Assembly (NCBI RefSeq): GCF_900021175.1
Contig: NZ_FCOP01000013.1
Location: forward strand, 620,001-684,000
Origin: Pseudenterobacter timonensis
GTDB lineage: Bacteria; Pseudomonadota; Gammaproteobacteria; Enterobacterales; Enterobacteriaceae
Direction of reading: 5' to 3'
DNA length: 64,000 nt
Shown: positions 61,444 through 64,000 of the stretch, one piece after another
How the letters are laid out: the number at the start of each line of letters is the position of its first letter
Numbering within the stretch: the stretch's first letter is position 1
Made by a program: the position numbers and the translations under genes
The notes under the pieces: generated by a model
Database searches by the model: none
The model's input: only the letters and a program-made list of their open reading frames with translations
What the model was told of the DNA's origin: nothing

Positions 61444-62658
61444 ATGTCCCCCATCGAAAAATCGAGCAAATTAGAGAATGTCTGTTACGACATCCGTGGT
61501 CCGGTTCTGAAAGAGGCGAAACGTCTCGAAGAAGAAGGGAATAAAGTTCTCAAGCTTAACATTGGCAATCCTGCGCCTTTTGGCTTTGACGCGCCGGATG
61601 AGATCCTGGTTGATGTGATCCGCAATCTGCCTACCGCGCAAGGCTATTGCGACTCCAAAGGGCTCTACTCCGCCCGCAAGGCGATTATGCAGCACTACCA
61701 GGCGCGCGACATGCGCGACGTTACCGTGGAAGATATCTACATCGGTAACGGCGTCTCTGAGCTTATCGTACAGGCGATGCAGGCCTTGCTGAACAGCGGC
61801 GACGAGATGCTGGTGCCAGCGCCTGACTACCCGTTATGGACGGCGGCGGTGTCGCTCTCCAGCGGCAAAGCGGTGCACTATTTATGCGATGAATCTTCTG
61901 ACTGGTTCCCGGATCTGGACGATATCCGCGCCAAAATCACGCCGCGTACTCGCGGGATTGTGATTATCAACCCGAACAACCCAACCGGCGCGGTCTACTC
62001 TAAAGAGCTGCTGCTGGAGATCGTGGAGATCGCCCGCCAGCATAACCTGATCATTTTTGCCGACGAGATCTACGACAAAATTCTTTATGACGACGCCCAG
62101 CACCACTCTATCGCCGCGCTGGCGCCGGACCTGCTCACCGTCACCTTTAACGGCCTCTCCAAGACTTACCGGGTCGCCGGCTTCCGCCAGGGGTGGATGG
62201 TACTGAACGGCCCGAAAAAGCACGCCAAAGGCTATATTGAAGGGCTGGAGATGCTGGCCTCGATGCGCCTGTGCGCCAACGTGCCGGCACAGCATGCCAT
62301 TCAGACCGCGCTCGGCGGCTATCAGAGCATCAGCGAATTTATCGTTCCTGGCGGACGCCTGTATGAGCAGCGCAACCGCGCCTGGGAGCTGATCAATGAT
62401 ATTCCGGGCGTCTCCTGCGTGAAGCCGAACGGCGCGCTCTATATGTTCCCGAAAATTGACAGCAAGCGTTTCAACATTCATGACGATCAGAAACTGGTGC
62501 TCGATTTTCTGCTTCAGGAAAAGGTGCTGCTGGTACAGGGAACCGCCTTTAACTGGCCGTGGCCGGACCATGTGCGTATCGTGACTCTGCCGCGCGAAGA
62601 TGACCTCGAAATGGCCATCAGCCGCTTCGGGCGCTTCCTCTCGGGTTATCATCAGTAA
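61444..62658 (+). CDS. alaA: Glutamate-pyruvate aminotransferase AlaA
   Basis: PLP-dependent aminotransferase making alanine from pyruvate and glutamate. The 404 residues follow E. coli AlaA with the PLP-binding lysine K240 in NGLSKTYRVAGFRQGW, the PNNPTGAVYS motif and the C-terminal Arg region FNWPWPDHVRIVTLPREDD. One residue shorter at the C-terminus (ends GYHQ). A REP unit follows at 62671-62700. Confidence 0.97.
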   Translation: MSPIEKSSKLENVCYDIRGPVLKEAKRLEEEGNKVLKLNIGNPAPFGFDAPDEILVDVIRNLPTAQGYCDSKGLYSARKAIMQHYQARDMRDVTVEDIYIGNGVSELIVQAMQALLNSGDEMLVPAPDYPLWTAAVSLSSGKAVHYLCDESSDWFPDLDDIRAKITPRTRGIVIINPNNPTGAVYSKELLLEIVEIARQHNLIIFADEIYDKILYDDAQHHSIAALAPDLLTVTFNGLSKTYRVAGFRQGWMVLNGPKKHAKGYIEGLEMLASMRLCANVPAQHAIQTALGGYQSISEFIVPGGRLYEQRNRAWELINDIPGVSCVKPNGALYMFPKIDSKRFNIHDDQKLVLDFLLQEKVLLVQGTAFNWPWPDHVRIVTLPREDDLEMAISRFGRFLSGYHQ

Positions 62659-62670
62659 CGCTCTCTTTCA

Positions 62671-62700
62671 GCCGGGTGGCGCTGCGCTTACCCGGCCTGG
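62671..62700. repeat. REP unit between alaA and yfbR
   Basis: GCCGGGTGGCGC followed by GCGCTTACCCGGC, an imperfect 30-base palindrome of the same family as those at 43459 and 23540, directly after the alaA stop codon. Confidence 0.8.
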
Positions 62701-62775
62701 TAAATCCGCAAATTTGCATCTTCTCTCCCCTCCCCGCACAATGAAGCCTGTCGCAGTGAAGACATAAGGTAACCT

Positions 62776-63375
62776 ATGAGTCAGAGTCATTTCTTTGCCC
62801 ACCTCTCCCGCCTGAAGCTTATTAACCGCTGGCCCCTGATGCGTAACGTGCGCACCGAGAATGTCTCCGAGCACAGTCTGCAGGTGGCGATGGTGGCCCA
62901 TGCGCTGGCGGTGATTAAAAACCGCAAATTTAATGGCGAGGTGAATGCGGAGCGTATTGCGCTACTGGCGATGTACCACGACGCCTCCGAGGTACTGACC
63001 GGCGACCTGCCTACGCCGGTGAAATATTTCAACTCGCAGATTGCCCAGGAATATAAGGCGATAGAGAAAATCGCCCAGCAGAAGCTGATCGAGATGGTGC
63101 CGGAAGAGCTGCGCGATCTCTTTGAACCGCTTATTGATGAGCAGCGTTATTCGGATGAAGAGAAGTCGCTGGTAAAACAGGCGGACGCGCTCTGCGCCTA
63201 TCTGAAGTGTCTGGAAGAGCTCTCCGCAGGCAATAATGAGTTTTTGCTGGCGAAAACCCGTCTGGAAAAAACGTTGCAGTCTCGCCGCAGCGAGGAGATG
63301 GACTACTTTATGCAGGTTTTTGTGCCGAGCTTCCATCTGTCGCTGGATGAGATTAGCCAGGATTCACCGCTGTAA
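62776..63375 (+). CDS. yfbR: 5'-Deoxynucleotidase YfbR
   Basis: HD-domain phosphohydrolase removing 5'-phosphate from deoxynucleoside monophosphates. The 199 residues (as in E. coli) contain the metal-binding His33 in [18 protein letters not shown], the HD pair H68-D69 in [16 protein letters not shown], and Asp in [21 protein letters not shown]-type ribosome site (AAGGTAACCT) precedes the ATG. A REP unit lies between it and yfbS. Confidence 0.96.
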   Translation: MSQSHFFAHLSRLKLINRWPLMRNVRTENVSEHSLQVAMVAHALAVIKNRKFNGEVNAERIALLAMYHDASEVLTGDLPTPVKYFNSQIAQEYKAIEKIAQQKLIEMVPEELRDLFEPLIDEQRYSDEEKSLVKQADALCAYLKCLEELSAGNNEFLLAKTRLEKTLQSRRSEEMDYFMQVFVPSFHLSLDEISQDSPL

Positions 63376-63382
63376 TTGTTTC

Positions 63383-63414
63383 GCCGGGTGGCGGCTGTGC
63401 CTTACCCGGCCTAT
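63383..63414. repeat. REP unit between yfbR and yfbS
   Basis: GCCGGGTGGCGG followed by CCTTACCCGGC, an imperfect palindrome in the 55-base space between convergent yfbR and yfbS. Confidence 0.8.
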
Positions 63415-63430
63415 GTTTCTGCGCTTATGC

Positions 63431-64000
63431 TTAAAACGGGAACAGTACGGGTATTAGCACCACGCAGACTACCATCACCAGCACGGTAAAAGGCACGCCG
63501 AGCTTCACAAAATCGCTGAAGGTATATCTGCCCGGCCCCAGCACCAGCGTGTTGACCGGCGATGAGATGGGCGTCATAAAGGCCGCCGATGCCGCCATGG
63601 CCACCATCATGGCAAACGGATAGGGAGAGACGCCCATCGATTTTGCCATCGCCAGCGCAATCGGGGCCATCAGCACCGCCGTGGCGGTATTAGAGATGAA
63701 TAACCCGATGACGGCGCAGAGGATAAACAGGCACACCAGCATCATATAAGGACCATAACCCCCGCCAAGATCCATCAGCCCTCTCACCACCAAATCGACA
63801 CCGCCGCATTTTTGCAGCGCCAGAGCGAACGGCATCATGCCGACAATGAGAATAATGCTCGGCCAGTGGATCGCCTTGTAGGCGCTCTGGGCGTCGATAC
63901 AGCGAAACTTCCCCATCAGCAGGCAGGCGATAATGGCGGCGACCGGATTGGGGATCTCATCGGTTAACATCAGCGCGACCATCAACACAAGGCAGAAAAT
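63431..64000 (-). CDS. yfbS: Putative transporter YfbS (SLC13/CitM type), 5' end outside window
   Basis: C-terminal ~190 residues of a ~610-residue membrane protein with two TrkA-C domains in its middle. The visible part starts [23 protein letters not shown], continues [33 protein letters not shown] and [25 protein letters not shown], and ends LIPVLFPF, as in E. coli YfbS. The truncation is only the window edge. Substrate is unknown. Confidence 0.94.
   Translation of the reverse strand: MFCLVLMVALMLTDEIPNPVAAIIACLLMGKFRCIDAQSAYKAIHWPSIILIVGMMPFALALQKCGGVDLVVRGLMDLGGGYGPYMMLVCLFILCAVIGLFISNTATAVLMAPIALAMAKSMGVSPYPFAMMVAMAASAAFMTPISSPVNTLVLGPGRYTFSDFVKLGVPFTVLVMVVCVVLIPVLFPF

Noticed and set aside
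63431..64000. yfbS as a truncated gene
   Set aside because: The reading frame runs open to the window edge and aligns with the C-terminal third of YfbS; the rest simply lies outside.

Overview
This is a chromosomal window from a member of the Enterobacteriaceae. Gene order follows the E. coli K-12 / Salmonella backbone from mqo to yfbS, and most products align almost end to end with the E. coli proteins I remember. The extra or differing genes point to an Enterobacter/Leclercia/Lelliottia-like genus rather than Escherichia or Klebsiella: a SulP transporter plus MgtE beside mqo, a tctDE-tctCBA block before the men operon, and a CheV gene beside rbn. The exact genus cannot be settled by eye. 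No rRNA, tRNA, CRISPR, prophage or insertion sequence was seen.

Layout. 1-4.4 kb: mqo (cut by the window edge), a SulP-type anion transporter and mgtE, the last two converging with overlapping 3' ends. 4.5-9 kb: the alkylation-repair and efflux genes ada-alkB-yojI, then apbE. 9-17.3 kb: outer-membrane and envelope stress, with porin ompC, the divergent antisense RNA micF, and the Rcs phosphorelay rcsD-rcsB facing rcsC. 17.4-25 kb: gyrA, ubiG and the class Ia ribonucleotide reductase operon nrdA-nrdB-yfaE. 25-28.2 kb: yfaY, yfaZ and an Rpn-family nuclease gene. 28.3-33.5 kb: a tripartite tricarboxylate transporter (tctCBA) with its two-component system (tctDE). 33.5-40.5 kb: the menaquinone operon menF-D-H-B-C-E, read on the minus strand. 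40.6-43.5 kb: elaB, elaA, rbn and a frameshifted cheV. 43.7-58.9 kb: the complete respiratory complex I operon nuoA-N on the minus strand. 59-64 kb: lrhA, alaA, yfbR and the start-truncated yfbS.

Functional themes. Respiration and quinone chemistry dominate: Mqo, UbiG, the Men enzymes and complex I all feed or make the quinone pool, and ApbE flavinylates redox proteins. Regulation of motility and envelope appears as Rcs, LrhA, OmpC/MicF and CheV. DNA metabolism is represented by GyrA, NrdAB, AlkB/Ada, YfbR and the Rpn nuclease.

Most noteworthy points. The Rpn gene carries an in-frame internal start with a strong ribosome-binding site and a three-unit four-residue repeat, exactly the layout of the intragenic toxin/antitoxin phage-defence genes described for E. 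coli Rpn proteins. cheV is split by a one-base frameshift although it keeps a near-perfect flagellar sigma-28 promoter. An intrinsic terminator for tctCBA lies inside the coding sequence of convergent menE. A 12-A homopolymer sits where the SulP and MgtE reading frames overlap. Palindromic repeats sit inside the nuo and nrd operons.
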